Under the pieces are notes generated by a model. That model searched no databases. It saw only the letters and a list, made by a program, of their open reading frames with translations, and was not told the DNA's origin. Shown here piece by piece: positions 36,389-45,151 of a stretch of 64,000 nt of DNA. Positions within the stretch are counted from its first letter, which is position 1. Each line of letters opens with the position of its first letter. The stretch is from positions 1-64,000 of the forward strand of contig CAVPWU010000011.1 in assembly GCA_963709665.1 (NCBI GenBank). Direction: 5' to 3'. The position numbers and the translations under genes were made by a program. The stretch is from DASZIT01 sp963709665 (GTDB taxonomy: Bacteria > Actinomycetota > Acidimicrobiia > Acidimicrobiales > RAAP-2).

Positions 36389-37452
36389 GTGGCCCTCCCC
36401 GTCGTGCCCCCGGTGGCGCCGATGCTGGCCAAGCTGGCCCGGGAGCTGCCGGAGCGGGACGGCCTCTACTACGAGCCCAAGTGGGACGGCTTCCGGTGCA
36501 TCGTCTTCCGCGACGGCGACGACGTCGTGCTGGGCAGCCGCAACGAGAAGCCCCTGACCCGCTACTTCCCCGAGCTGGTGGACTCGCTGCGGGCCAACCT
36601 GCCCGACCGGTGCGTGGTCGACGGCGAGATCGTCATCGCCGGGCCGGGCGGCCTCGACTTCGACGCCCTCTCCCAGCGGATCCATCCGGCCGACTCCCGG
36701 GTCGAGCTGCTGGCCCGGACCACGCCGGCCTCCTTCGTGGCCTTCGACCTCCTGGCCCTGGACGACGCCGACCTGCAGGGCGAGCCCTACGCCGTGCGCC
36801 GCCGGACCCTCGAGCAGGCGCTGGCTCCGGCGAGCGCCGCCCGTCCACCTCACCCCGGTCACCACCCGCCCGGACGTGGCCCGTGACTGGTTCTCCCGCT
36901 TCGAGGGGGCCGGGCTGGACGGCGTGGTGGTCAAGGACGGCGAGCTCCACCTACCAGCCGGACAAGCGGGCCATGATGAAGGTCAAGCACGAGCGGACGG
37001 CCGACTGCGTGGTCGGCGGGCTTCCGGTGGCACAAGTCCGGGGGCGTGGTCGGCTCGCTCCTCCTCGGCCTGTTCGACGACGCCGGGGTGCTCCACCACG
37101 TGGGGTGGCCTCCGGGTTCAGCGTCGCCCGGCGGGCCGAGTTCGTCGAGACGCTGGAGCCCTACCGGCGCCGCGCCGCCGACGGCCACCCCTGGCTCGCC
37201 GAAGGCACCCCCGGTGGCCGGGTCCCGGGCGGCCAGAGCCGGTGGAGCGCCGGCAAGGACCTGAGCTGGGAGCCGCTCCGCCCCGAGCTGGTGGTGGAGG
37301 TGGCCTACGACCACCTCCAGGTGGACCGCTTCCGGCACGCCACCTCGTTCGTCCGCTGGCGTCCGGACCGGAGCCCCGACTCGTGCACCTACGCCCAGCT
37401 GGACACCCCGGTGCCCACCGAACTCGACGAGGTCTTCGGCACCCCGGGGTGA
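36389..37452 (+). CDS. ATP-dependent DNA ligase (four frame breaks)
   Basis: About 350 residues. VALPVVPPVAPMLAKLARELP leads into motif I YYEPKWDGFR with the adenylated Lys, motif III-like DRCVVDGEIVIAG, FVAFDLLALDDADLQG, motif IV GLDGVVVKDGEL and motif V MMKVKHERTADCVVGG. The OB-fold follows (GSLLLGLFDDAGVLHHVG, DLSWEPLRPELVVEVAYDH). Breaks lie near 36843, 36953, 37022 and 37106. The size and motifs match the mycobacterial LigC-type ligases. It completes a Ku / polymerase / ligase set encoded as separate proteins. Confidence 0.87.
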
Positions 37453-37475
37453 CCCGCCACCGGTGGCGGCTCCGA

Positions 37476-38360
37476 TCAGCCGGCGGCCACCGCGTGCGCC
37501 CGCTCGGCCATCGCCGGGTCCCGCAGGAGCCGGCACACCCCCTCGAACTCGGCGGTGGGCCCGGTCCACCGGAGCGAGGCGACCCCGTCGAGCAGGTCGG
37601 GATCCCGACGCAGCGTGGCCAGGTCCCGGAACAGCTCGGCCCTGTCCCGCTCCCCGGCCAGCCGGGCGGCCAGGGTGGGGGCACCCCGGAGCTCGGAGCG
37701 CACGGCGGGATCCCAGTCGGCCACCTCGTCGGGAACGGCGTCGACGGTCCCGTAGTGGGCCAGGACCACCGAGGCCGACCGCTTCCCCCATCCGGCCAGC
37801 CCGGGGAAGCCATCGGCCGAGTCGCCCACCAGGGCCAGCCAGTCGGGGATGGACTGCGGGGCGACGCCGAACTTGGCCCACACGCCGTCCTCGTCGGTCA
37901 CCACCCCCTTCCGCCGGTCGAGCTGGACCACGCGCCGTCCGACCACGCACTGGGCGAGGTCCTTGTCCGGCGTGCAGATGACCACCCGGTCGGCGGCGGG
38001 GTCGTCGGCCGCCACCGCCGCCGCCGAGGCCAGGGCGTCGTCGGCCTCGAGCTCGACCATCGGCCACACCACCACGCCCAGCGCCCCGAGCGCCGACTCC
38101 AGGACATCGAACTGGGAGCGGAGCTCGGGCTCGATGCCGGCCCCCGTCTTGTACCCGGGCCACAGGTCGTTGCGGAACGACTCGACCACGTGGTCGGTGG
38201 CCACCCCCACGTGCGAGGCGCCGTCGGCCAGCATGCCCAGCAGGGAGAGCACGACCCCCCGGACGGCGCCGATCTCGTCGCCCTCCGACGACCGCCGCGA
38301 GGGTTGGCCGAAGTACTGACGGAACAGCTCGTACGTCCCGTCCACCAGGTGCACGTCCAT
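37476..38360 (-). CDS. 5'-3' exonuclease (FEN/PolA N-terminal type)
   Basis: 294 residues, intact. The N-terminal DVHLVDGTYELFRQYF, acidic metal sites ELEADDALASAA and VICTPDKDLAQCVVG, and the H3TH region VGDSADGFPGLAGWGKRSAS are the hallmarks of the PolA-like 5' nuclease/flap endonuclease family. No polymerase domain. It removes 5' flaps. Convergent with the ligase (gap 23 bases) and followed by Ku in the opposite direction of reading, so it sits inside the end-joining island and could trim ends during repair. Confidence 0.88.
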   Translation of the reverse strand: MDVHLVDGTYELFRQYFGQPSRRSSEGDEIGAVRGVVLSLLGMLADGASHVGVATDHVVESFRNDLWPGYKTGAGIEPELRSQFDVLESALGALGVVVWPMVELEADDALASAAAVAADDPAADRVVICTPDKDLAQCVVGRRVVQLDRRKGVVTDEDGVWAKFGVAPQSIPDWLALVGDSADGFPGLAGWGKRSASVVLAHYGTVDAVPDEVADWDPAVRSELRGAPTLAARLAGERDRAELFRDLATLRRDPDLLDGVASLRWTGPTAEFEGVCRLLRDPAMAERAHAVAAG

Positions 38361-38407
38361 GTCGGGAGTCTTGCAGTCCCGACCGGAGCGGCGTGCCGGC
38401 CGGCGGG

Positions 38408-39331
38408 CTAGGAGGCCCGGCGGCGGGCGGGCGCCTTGGCCTTGGTGGCCTTGGCCGGCCGGGTGGCCTTCTTGATCGGGGTCGGCCTCTTGGCCGGCGC
38501 CTTCTTGGCCGCCGGCCGGGCCGGGCCCTTCGGGGCCGGCTTCCGATCCGCCTGGAGGGAGTCGATGCTGGCGCTGAGGACCTCCATCAGGTCGACCACC
38601 TTGGTCGAGGCCGGCGCGGCGCCCTCCCCGACGACGATCTCGTTCCCCTGGCGCTTGGCCTCGATGATCGACTCGAGTTGGAGGCGGTGGGTGTCGTGGT
38701 ACTTGTCCGGGTCCCAGTCGCTGGCCATCGACTCGAGGAGGAGGCCGGCCATCTGCACCTCGCGGTCGCTCACCTGGTCGGGGCCGGGGAGCTCGGGGAG
38801 GTCCTCGGCCGGCGAGCGGATCTCGTCGGCGAAGTACATGGTCTCGAGCTTCAGCACCTCGTCGTCCGGTCGGATGGCCACCGGGTACTCCTTGTTCCGC
38901 ATGACCACGGTCCCGATCGCCACCTTGTTGGCCTCCCGCATCACCTGGCGCAGGAGGGCATAGGCCTTGTTGGCCGCCTCGCCCTCGGGGGCCAGGTAGT
39001 AGGTGGACCGGTAGAAGACAGGGTCGATCTGGTCGAGGTCGACGAAGTCGGTGATCTCGATCAGCTTGGACTTCTCCGGCTCGGCGGCGTTGAGCTCGTC
39101 GTCGGTCAGCAGGACGTACTCACCACCGCCCAGGTCGTAGCCCTTGACGATCCGGGACGCCGGGACCTCCTCACCGGTCCGCTCGTTGACCTTCTTGTAG
39201 CGGATCCGGTCGGAGGTGCCCTCCTCCAGCTGGTTGAAGTGGAGCGTCCGGTCCTGGGTGGCCGAGTAGAGCCCCACCGGGACGTTGACCAGGCCGAAGT
39301 TCAGAGCGCCCTTCCAGACGGTGCGAGGCAT
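38408..39331 (-). CDS. ku: Ku end-binding protein
   Basis: 307 residues from ATG 39331 (MPRTVWKGALNFGLVNVPVG, the standard bacterial Ku N-terminus). The Ku core is complete: YKKVNERTGEEVPASRIVKG, DFVDLDQIDPVFYRSTYYLAP, MRNKEYPVAIRPDDEVLKLET. The C-terminal tail from about residue 255 is a Lys/Ala/Pro-rich extension (KKAPAKRPTPIKKATRPAKA), as in Ku proteins that bind DNA more broadly. It binds DNA double-strand ends and recruits the polymerase and ligase of non-homologous end joining encoded just upstream in the window. Confidence 0.96.
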   Translation of the reverse strand: MPRTVWKGALNFGLVNVPVGLYSATQDRTLHFNQLEEGTSDRIRYKKVNERTGEEVPASRIVKGYDLGGGEYVLLTDDELNAAEPEKSKLIEITDFVDLDQIDPVFYRSTYYLAPEGEAANKAYALLRQVMREANKVAIGTVVMRNKEYPVAIRPDDEVLKLETMYFADEIRSPAEDLPELPGPDQVSDREVQMAGLLLESMASDWDPDKYHDTHRLQLESIIEAKRQGNEIVVGEGAAPASTKVVDLMEVLSASIDSLQADRKPAPKGPARPAAKKAPAKRPTPIKKATRPAKATKAKAPARRRAS

Positions 39332-39398
39332 GCGCCTATCATTACCCAGCTCAGGGGCTATCCACCACCCTGTCACACCCCATTGTCACACTGAGGTC

Positions 39399-39812
39399 GT
39401 GAGCAAGTCCGACCCCGTTGCCTTCGCCCCCGCCGTCCTCCGCAGCCTGCCCGCCCTGGTGCCGGCGGAGATGACCCAGGCAGATCTGGCTCTTGAGCTG
39501 GGGCTTTCCGCCCTCCTGCAGATGGCGGGCACCGGAGTGGACGACGCCCTGGGGCAGCTGTGGGCCGTCCGACAGGCCGTCCTCGAGGCCGGCGGGATGG
39601 ACGAGGCGATCGAGCCGATTCCCCTCCTCGGAGGCTCGGATCGGCTCGGACTGCTGCACATGGCCCTCTACCTGGGGAACCTCCTGCAGCGGGCGGCCGG
39701 CCACCTGGGGTGTGACCGCGACACCCTGGTGGGCCTGGCTCTCGCCCGACCGGTGCTCCGGTCCGTGCGCCGGACGGCGCTCCCCGACATCCGGCAGCTG
39801 CGCTCCTCGTAG
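39399..39812 (+). CDS. Hypothetical protein
   Basis: 137 residues from GTG 39399. Entirely helical in appearance (ALELGLSALLQMAGTGVDDALGQL, then RLGLLHMALYLGNLLQRAA), with no catalytic motif. Divergent from ku with 67 bases between starts, so the two share a promoter region. Family not recognised. Confidence 0.6.
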   Translation: MSKSDPVAFAPAVLRSLPALVPAEMTQADLALELGLSALLQMAGTGVDDALGQLWAVRQAVLEAGGMDEAIEPIPLLGGSDRLGLLHMALYLGNLLQRAAGHLGCDRDTLVGLALARPVLRSVRRTALPDIRQLRSS

Positions 39813-39952
39813 CCCGGCCCGTCGCCGGCCCATCGGCCGGGGTAGGCAGGGTCGATGACCCCCGGATGGCCGGCCACTCCGACGGTCCACCCTTGTCGCC
39901 GGTCCGTCGGACTCCTATGCTCGCAATTCCGGCGCGGGTCCAGGAGGCAGCG

Positions 39953-40333
39953 ATGAGCGCGATGGGAGAGCGGTTCCTCATTCTCGAGGAGACGGCCGAT
40001 GCACTCGACGTCATCGACCCGGAGCTGGCCACCCAGTTCCGGGTGGTCAACGGGCTCCCCTCACCCACCGCCGACGCGGTGCCGGCGTGGAACGCGGTGC
40101 CGACCCCGGCGGCGCCCCCCCAGCACGAGATCGACATGAAGGTGAGCGACGACCAGATCCGCTCGGCGTGTTCGTGCGGGGAGTGGGCGTCGGTGGTCGG
40201 CTGGGACCAGCTCGACACCCTGGTGGTGCGCATCCGCGAGCACCTGGGCACCACCCAGGCAACCACCCGGGATGGCATCCCCGCCACCGACGGGTCGGCG
40301 GCCGCACCCGAGCTCGGGAGGCGGGCCGGCTGA
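39953..40333 (+). CDS. Hypothetical protein with C-x-C motif
   Basis: 126 residues from ATG 39953, which has a clear AGGAGG Shine-Dalgarno. The N-terminal helix region (GERFLILEETADALDVIDPE) and a central block KVSDDQIRSACSCGEWASVVGWDQLD, where a CSCGEW motif may bind metal or form a disulphide, are followed by a low-complexity end. No family recognised. It could be co-transcribed with the PPOX gene 67 bases downstream. Confidence 0.6.
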   Translation: MSAMGERFLILEETADALDVIDPELATQFRVVNGLPSPTADAVPAWNAVPTPAAPPQHEIDMKVSDDQIRSACSCGEWASVVGWDQLDTLVVRIREHLGTTQATTRDGIPATDGSAAAPELGRRAG

Positions 40334-40400
40334 GTCGGACCACCGCGTGGTCCGGGACTTCTCCGGGCCGGCGGCCGTCCGGCGGCCGTACGCTGAGGGC

Positions 40401-40814
40401 ATGACCTCCCCCGTCGCCCTGACCGCGGTCGAGCGGGAGTACGTGACGAGCCAGCCGCTGGGCCGGCTGGCCACCGTGGATGCCGACGGCGCCCCGCAGA
40501 ACAGTCCGGTCGGCGTGTTCCTCGACGAGGAGACGGGCGACCTCCTGATCGGCGGGTTCGCCATGGGCGAGACCCGCAAGTTCCGGAACGTGGTGGGCAA
40601 CCCGCAGGTGGCACTGGTGATCGACGACCTGGTGGCGGTGGACCCGTGGACCGTTCGGGGCCTCGAGGTCCGGGGGACCGCCGTGGCCCTCACCGACGTC
40701 GATCCCCCGGTGGCCTTCATGAGTCGCCAGGTCATCCGGATCACGCCCACCTGGGTCGCCGCCTGGGGGCTCGACCCCGACGCACCGGACAAGCAGATCC
40801 GGCGCGGGAGCTGA
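40401..40814 (+). CDS. PPOX-class F420-dependent oxidoreductase
   Basis: 137 residues of the split-barrel flavin/deazaflavin fold: EREYVTSQPLGRLATVDADG, APQNSPVGVFLDEETGDLLI, FAMGETRKFRNVVGNPQVAL, VDPWTVRGLEVRGTAVAL. This pattern is typical of the PPOX class F420-dependent enzymes of actinobacteria. They reduce unsaturated or quinone-like compounds with F420H2. The substrate is unknown. ATG start at 40401. Confidence 0.82.
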   Translation: MTSPVALTAVEREYVTSQPLGRLATVDADGAPQNSPVGVFLDEETGDLLIGGFAMGETRKFRNVVGNPQVALVIDDLVAVDPWTVRGLEVRGTAVALTDVDPPVAFMSRQVIRITPTWVAAWGLDPDAPDKQIRRGS

Positions 40815-40843
40815 CGCCCGGCCCGGGCTCGGGTCGCCCCCCG

Positions 40844-42472
40844 CTACTCGGCGACGGTGGCCGGGCCCATGACCAGCTGCTCGGCCTCGACCGGGTGGTC
40901 ACCGTGGGAGCGCGCCTCCGAACGTAGGAACAGGCCCAGGAACGCACCGACCAGCGACACCAGGCCGGCCACGAACATCGTGGTGTGGAGGCCGGTCATG
41001 AAGGCGGCGTGACTGCCGGCGGTGATCGCCTCGGCGACGCGCTCCGACGTCCCCGGCGGGACCGGCGCCAGACCCTGCGAGACCACCGCCCCCTGGTGCG
41101 ACACCGAGGCGGCCAGCCCCGACGGGACCCCGTGCCTCCGCAGGTCGGAGACGAGGACCCCGGCCACCGAGGCGGCCAGGATGGACCCGCACACCGCGGT
41201 GCCGAGGACGCCACCCAGCTGGATGGCCGTCGTCTGGATCCCACCCGCCACCCCGGCGTCGTCGGCGGGGGTACTGCCCACGATGGCGTCGGTGGCCGAG
41301 GTCACCACCAGGCCGATCCCGAGCCCCAGCAGGATGAAGGCCGGCCAGAGGTGGAGGTACGACGAGTCGACCTGCAGGGAGATCAGGGAGAAGAGGGCCA
41401 CCGAGGAGGCCAGCAGGCCGGCGGTGATGGGGACCCAGGCACCGAAGCGTTCGACCAGTCGGGACCCGACCGGCCCGGCGAAGGCGAAGGTCACGGTGAG
41501 CGGCAGCAGACGCAGACCGGCCTGGACCGGGGTGTAGCCGTGCACGCTCTGGAGGTACAGCGACACGAAGAAGAGCACGCCGAAGAGGGCGAAGAAGTTG
41601 AGCAGGACGATGACCGTGCTGAACGACACCACCCGGTACCGGAAGATCCGCAGCGGGACGAGCGGACTGGCGACGACGCTCTCGATCCAGACGAACCCGG
41701 CGAGGAGGACCACCCCGCCGGCGACGAGTCCCAGGGTGCCGTCGCTCCCCCATCCCCAGCTCTGGGCCTCGATGAGCCCGTAGACGATGGCCAGCAACCC
41801 GAGGGCCAGGGTGACGAGACCGGGGATGTCGAAGCGCTGGCGCACCGACTCCCTGGTCTCGCGGAGGACCAGGATCCCGATCAACAGGGTCACCGCTCCG
41901 ACCGGCACGTTGATGAAGAACACGCTCTCCCACGAGATGTGCTCGACGAAGAGGCCACCGATGATGGGGCCGGCCGCCGTGGCGGTGGCCGATGCGCTCA
42001 CCCAGATACCCACCGCCCGGTTGAACTGCTCGGGAGGGAAGGCCGTCCGCAGCAGCGCCAGGGTGTTGGGGAGCAGCAGGGCGCCGAACGCACCCTGGAG
42101 GCCCCGCAGCACGATGACGCCGTCGATGGTACCGACGAGGCCGATGGCCAGCGAGGTCAGGGAGAACCCGACCACGCCGACCAGGAACATCAGCCGGCGC
42201 CCGAACCGGTCGCCGAGCTTGCCGCCGAGGATGAGGGTGACGGCGATGACCAGGAGGTAGGCGTTGGTGACCCACTGCAGGTCGGCCAGCGAGGCGTGGA
42301 GGTCCCTGCCGATGTACGGATTGGCCACGGCCACCACCGAGCCGTCGATGCCCACCATGATCACGCCCAGGGCGACGCTGACCAGGGTCAACCAGGGGTT
42401 GTCCCGGAGCCGTGGGACCGGGGGGGCCGCCGCCTCGACCACGTCCGGGCTCGTCCCGGTAACTTGACTCAC
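40844..42472 (-). CDS. DHA2-family MFS exporter, TetR-linked
   Basis: 542 residues from GTG 42472 (VSQVTGTSPDVVEAAAPPV). About 14 helices with VALGVIMVGIDGSVVAVANP in helix 1, GGKLGDRFGRRLMFLVG (motif A) and VLRGLQGAFGALLLPNTLAL in helix 4. Divergent from a TetR regulator at 42559, with an 86-base gap holding an inverted repeat. This is the fourth DHA2-type exporter in the window. Transported compound unknown. Confidence 0.9.
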   Translation of the reverse strand: MSQVTGTSPDVVEAAAPPVPRLRDNPWLTLVSVALGVIMVGIDGSVVAVANPYIGRDLHASLADLQWVTNAYLLVIAVTLILGGKLGDRFGRRLMFLVGVVGFSLTSLAIGLVGTIDGVIVLRGLQGAFGALLLPNTLALLRTAFPPEQFNRAVGIWVSASATATAAGPIIGGLFVEHISWESVFFINVPVGAVTLLIGILVLRETRESVRQRFDIPGLVTLALGLLAIVYGLIEAQSWGWGSDGTLGLVAGGVVLLAGFVWIESVVASPLVPLRIFRYRVVSFSTVIVLLNFFALFGVLFFVSLYLQSVHGYTPVQAGLRLLPLTVTFAFAGPVGSRLVERFGAWVPITAGLLASSVALFSLISLQVDSSYLHLWPAFILLGLGIGLVVTSATDAIVGSTPADDAGVAGGIQTTAIQLGGVLGTAVCGSILAASVAGVLVSDLRRHGVPSGLAASVSHQGAVVSQGLAPVPPGTSERVAEAITAGSHAAFMTGLHTTMFVAGLVSLVGAFLGLFLRSEARSHGDHPVEAEQLVMGPATVAE

Positions 42473-42482
42473 TCCGCCAGTG

Positions 42483-42497
42483 TGGCATCTTCTGCCA
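42483..42497. promoter_or_regulatory. Inverted repeat between MFS and tetR, candidate operator
   Basis: TGGCATCTTCTGCCA is a 5-5-5 inverted repeat eleven bases upstream of the MFS start and about 60 bases before tetR. Its place in the divergent intergenic region suits binding by the adjacent TetR protein. Confidence 0.4.
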
Positions 42498-42558
42498 TTA
42501 TGTCGCAAGTTGCTATGAAATCGGGCAAGCTGGGGGGAACGGATCGGCAGGGGGGATC

Positions 42559-43170
42559 ATGGGCGGTGGCGTAACCGAACGGAACAAGGAGCGGACCCGA
42601 CGGGAGTTGGCCGACGCCGCCGCCAAGCTCTTCATCGAGCGCGGGTACGCCGCCACCACGGTGCAGGACATCGTGGAGGCCGCCGACGTCTCCTCCCGCA
42701 CGTTCTTCCGCTACTTCCCGAACAAGGAGGACGTCATCACCGCCATCGCCAGCATGTCGATGGACGACGCCATCGACCACCTGGCCGGGCACGACGTCGG
42801 CGAGCCGGTGGGCTCGGTGCTGCGGGCGATGCTGGCCGCCGCCCTGGCCCCGGTGGCCGAGGACCCGGCCCCGGCCCGGGCCTTCCAGCAGATGTTGCGG
42901 GAGACGCCGGCGCTCCGGGGGCGGTGGCTGGAGGCGCAGCGGAGGAGTCGCGACCGCCTGGCCGACGCCCTCCGGCCGTGGTTCGACGACGACACCGGCC
43001 CGCTGGTGCCGCACCTCGCGGCCGGTGCCGCCCTGCTGGTGGTGGACGAGGTGATGAGCCTGTGGGCGGACGACCCGTCGATCCCCGACCCCCTCGGACT
43101 CCTCGACCAGGCGTGGAGCATCATCGACGGGCCGCTGTTGGCGACCCCCATGACCCACGCCGGGCCCTGA
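42559..43170 (+). CDS. TetR-family transcriptional regulator
   Basis: 203 residues, ATG with an AGGGGGG Shine-Dalgarno. The helix-turn-helix ERTRRELADAAAKLFIERGY plus TVQDIVEAADVSSRTFFRYF and PNKEDVI is standard TetR (MftR-like subgroup). The C-terminal ligand domain is about 130 residues. It is divergent from the DHA2 exporter at 40844-42472, which is the likely target. Inducer unknown. Confidence 0.9.
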   Translation: MGGGVTERNKERTRRELADAAAKLFIERGYAATTVQDIVEAADVSSRTFFRYFPNKEDVITAIASMSMDDAIDHLAGHDVGEPVGSVLRAMLAAALAPVAEDPAPARAFQQMLRETPALRGRWLEAQRRSRDRLADALRPWFDDDTGPLVPHLAAGAALLVVDEVMSLWADDPSIPDPLGLLDQAWSIIDGPLLATPMTHAGP

Positions 43171-43337
43171 CCCCTCCCGACATCGGGAGCCCGGGTCGCC
43201 GGCGTCGTTTACCGGCTTCCCGAAGGGGGAATGTCCGGGGCCATGGTTCGACCCCGGTCCACGCCCACCCCCGGACCTCGGCCGCGACCTCGGGGTGCCG
43301 ACCGTGACCGGTCCGGGCCCCCGGCCGGGGTGCCCGG

Positions 43338-44505
43338 GTGACCGTCCACCAGGGGGAGGTGGCCGGTGAGCGCCTGTCCGTCCCGGGGGACACCCCGGCG
43401 CCTCCCGACGCCCTGATCCTCCCCACCGACGTCGAGCGGCAGCTCAACGAGACCGACGGATCGCTGGGCACCCTGGGCCGCCCGTTCGATCGACGCAACC
43501 CGTTCTTCGTGGGGATGGCGGGGGCCTTCGGGGTGGCGGTGGTCTACGTGGTGTTCCGCGGCATCGCCGAGATCACCAGCGTGCTGGTCATCGTGGGGCT
43601 GGCGTTGTTCATCGCCGTGGGGCTCAACCCGATCATCGATCGCCTCACCGCCCGGTCCCTGTCGCGTGGCGAGCGCGGTGGCCGTCGTCACCTTGGGATT
43701 CGTGGTGGCGGTCGGGCTGTTCGTGGTGATCGCCATCCCACCGATCACCCACGAGTTCCACGTGCTGAGCACCAACTACCCCCGGTACAGGGCCGATCTC
43801 CTGGCCGGCAGGGGCTGGGCCGGCCGCCTGGTGGTGCGGTTCCACCTGACGAGCTACCTCGACGGCAGGTCCAAGATCAAGCTCCCGGTGGCGGGCGGCA
43901 TCCTGGGCGCCGGCAAGGTGCTGCTGTCGATGGGCGTCGCCACGGTCAGCGTGGTGGCACTCACCATCTACTTTCTGATCGCCCTCCCGGGGGTGAAGAG
44001 GCTCTGGCTGTCGCTGATCGTCCGCAGTCGGCGGGAACGGGCCACCCTCCTCACCGACGAGGTCTTCGACCGGGTGGGTGGCTTCATGCTCGGCAACCTC
44101 TTCACCTCGGTGATCTCGGCGGTCGGCACCTACCTCTGGCTGGTGATCTTCGGGGTCCCCTATGCGCTGCTCCTCGCCCTGGTGGTGGCGGTGTTCGACC
44201 TCATCCCCATGGTCGGCTCCACCATCGCCGGCGTCATCGTCTCGCTGGTGGCACTGACCAAGGGCCTGCCGGTGGGGATCGCCACCGCCGCCTTCTACAT
44301 CACCTACCGGTTCCTCGAGGACTACCTGCTGAACCCCCGGGTCATGAAGCACACCGTGAAGGTCTCCCCCGGCCTCACCATCATCGCCACCCTGGTCGGC
44401 GGATCGCTGCTCGGGATCATCGGTGCCCTGATCGCCATCCCCATCGCCGCCACCATCCACCTCCTACTGGAGGAGGTGGCCTTCCCCAGGCAGAACCAGC
44501 GGTGA
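43338..44505 (+). CDS. AI-2E-family permease (frame break near 43665)
   Basis: About 389 residues once one extra base near 43665 is removed. The N-terminal part FFVGMAGAFGVAVVYVVFRG and VLVIVGLALFIAVGLNPIID continues after the break as SAVAVVTLGFVVAVGLFVV, then the periplasmic segment and FMLGNLFTSVISAVGTYLWL, VVAVFDLIPMVGSTIAGVIV, LEDYLLNPRVMKHTVKVSPG, which is the conserved signature of the AI-2E/PerM family. Members export small molecules or Na+; the substrate here is unknown. GTG start at 43338. Confidence 0.82.
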
Positions 44506-44512
44506 CCGTCGT

Positions 44513-44542
44513 CCCGTCCGGCGGTGGCTAGCCGGCGACGGG
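44513..44542. terminator. Candidate bidirectional hairpin between convergent genes
   Basis: CCCGTC-CGGC pairs with GCCG-(GC)-GACGGG across an 8-base loop, giving a ten-pair GC-rich stem with a 2-base bulge. It lies at the junction of the convergent AI-2E permease and flavin reductase genes and covers the latter's stop codon. There is no T-run, so intrinsic termination is uncertain. Confidence 0.3.
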
Positions 44543-45040
44543 GTGCCCGGGGTCGAAGTCGGGACTGCCCTGGAAGGTCAGCAGCGGCCCGGGGGCACCG
44601 CGGCCACCGGCCACCGGCCGGACCAGGAGGGCCTGGTGGTCCCCCACGCTCCAGCGGTCGAGGACCCGGCCTTCCACCCAGGCCGCGCACTCGGACAGGA
44701 CCGGGGCGCCGGTGACGCCGGGGTGCCACCGGCACCGGCTGAACTTGTCGACGGTGTCACCGCTGGCCTCGGCGAACAGGGCCGCCAACTCGACCTGGTC
44801 CCGCCCGATGAGGTGCAGCGCCACGGCGTCGGAGTGCTCGGCCACCCGGAAGGTGTGGTTGACCTTGGAGAGGCACACCAGAAACCGGGGGGGAACGATG
44901 CTGCACTGGGTGACGAAGCCGATGAGGCAGCCACTCGGCTCGCCCTCGGCCGAGCGCGTCGTGACCACCTGCAGCGAGTACTCCGCCCTCGCGGTGTAGG
45001 CCTCCATGGCCGAGGCCACGGCCTGTGCTTCGTCGGACAC
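44528..45040 (-). CDS. Flavin reductase domain protein (FMN-binding)
   Basis: 170 residues from GTG 45040. Flavin-reductase-like fold: YSLQVVTTRSAEGEPSGCLIGF, CSIVPPRFLVCLSKVNHTFR, VALHLIGRDQVELAALFAEAS, then VLSECAAWVEGRVLDRWSVG. These proteins reduce FMN with NAD(P)H and hand FMNH2 to a two-component monooxygenase, or use it in situ. The only class-matched monooxygenase in the window is the NtaA-like protein at 54735-56084, about 10 kb away. Confidence 0.82.
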   Translation of the reverse strand: MSDEAQAVASAMEAYTARAEYSLQVVTTRSAEGEPSGCLIGFVTQCSIVPPRFLVCLSKVNHTFRVAEHSDAVALHLIGRDQVELAALFAEASGDTVDKFSRCRWHPGVTGAPVLSECAAWVEGRVLDRWSVGDHQALLVRPVAGGRGAPGPLLTFQGSPDFDPGHPVAG

Positions 45041-45151
45041 CTTGATCCATCCCTCCCTCGGTTGCGATCGACGCCGGCACCGGACGATCGACCGGCACCA
45101 CCGATACCCGCTTCCCCCGTCTCCACACCGGCGCGACCCGGAGCGGGCCGC

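Noticed and set aside
19400..37460. Programmed ribosomal frameshifting as explanation for the split genes
   Set aside because: Breaks vary in direction and sequence, occur up to five times per gene and lack slippery heptamers with downstream structure; indels in the sequence are simpler.
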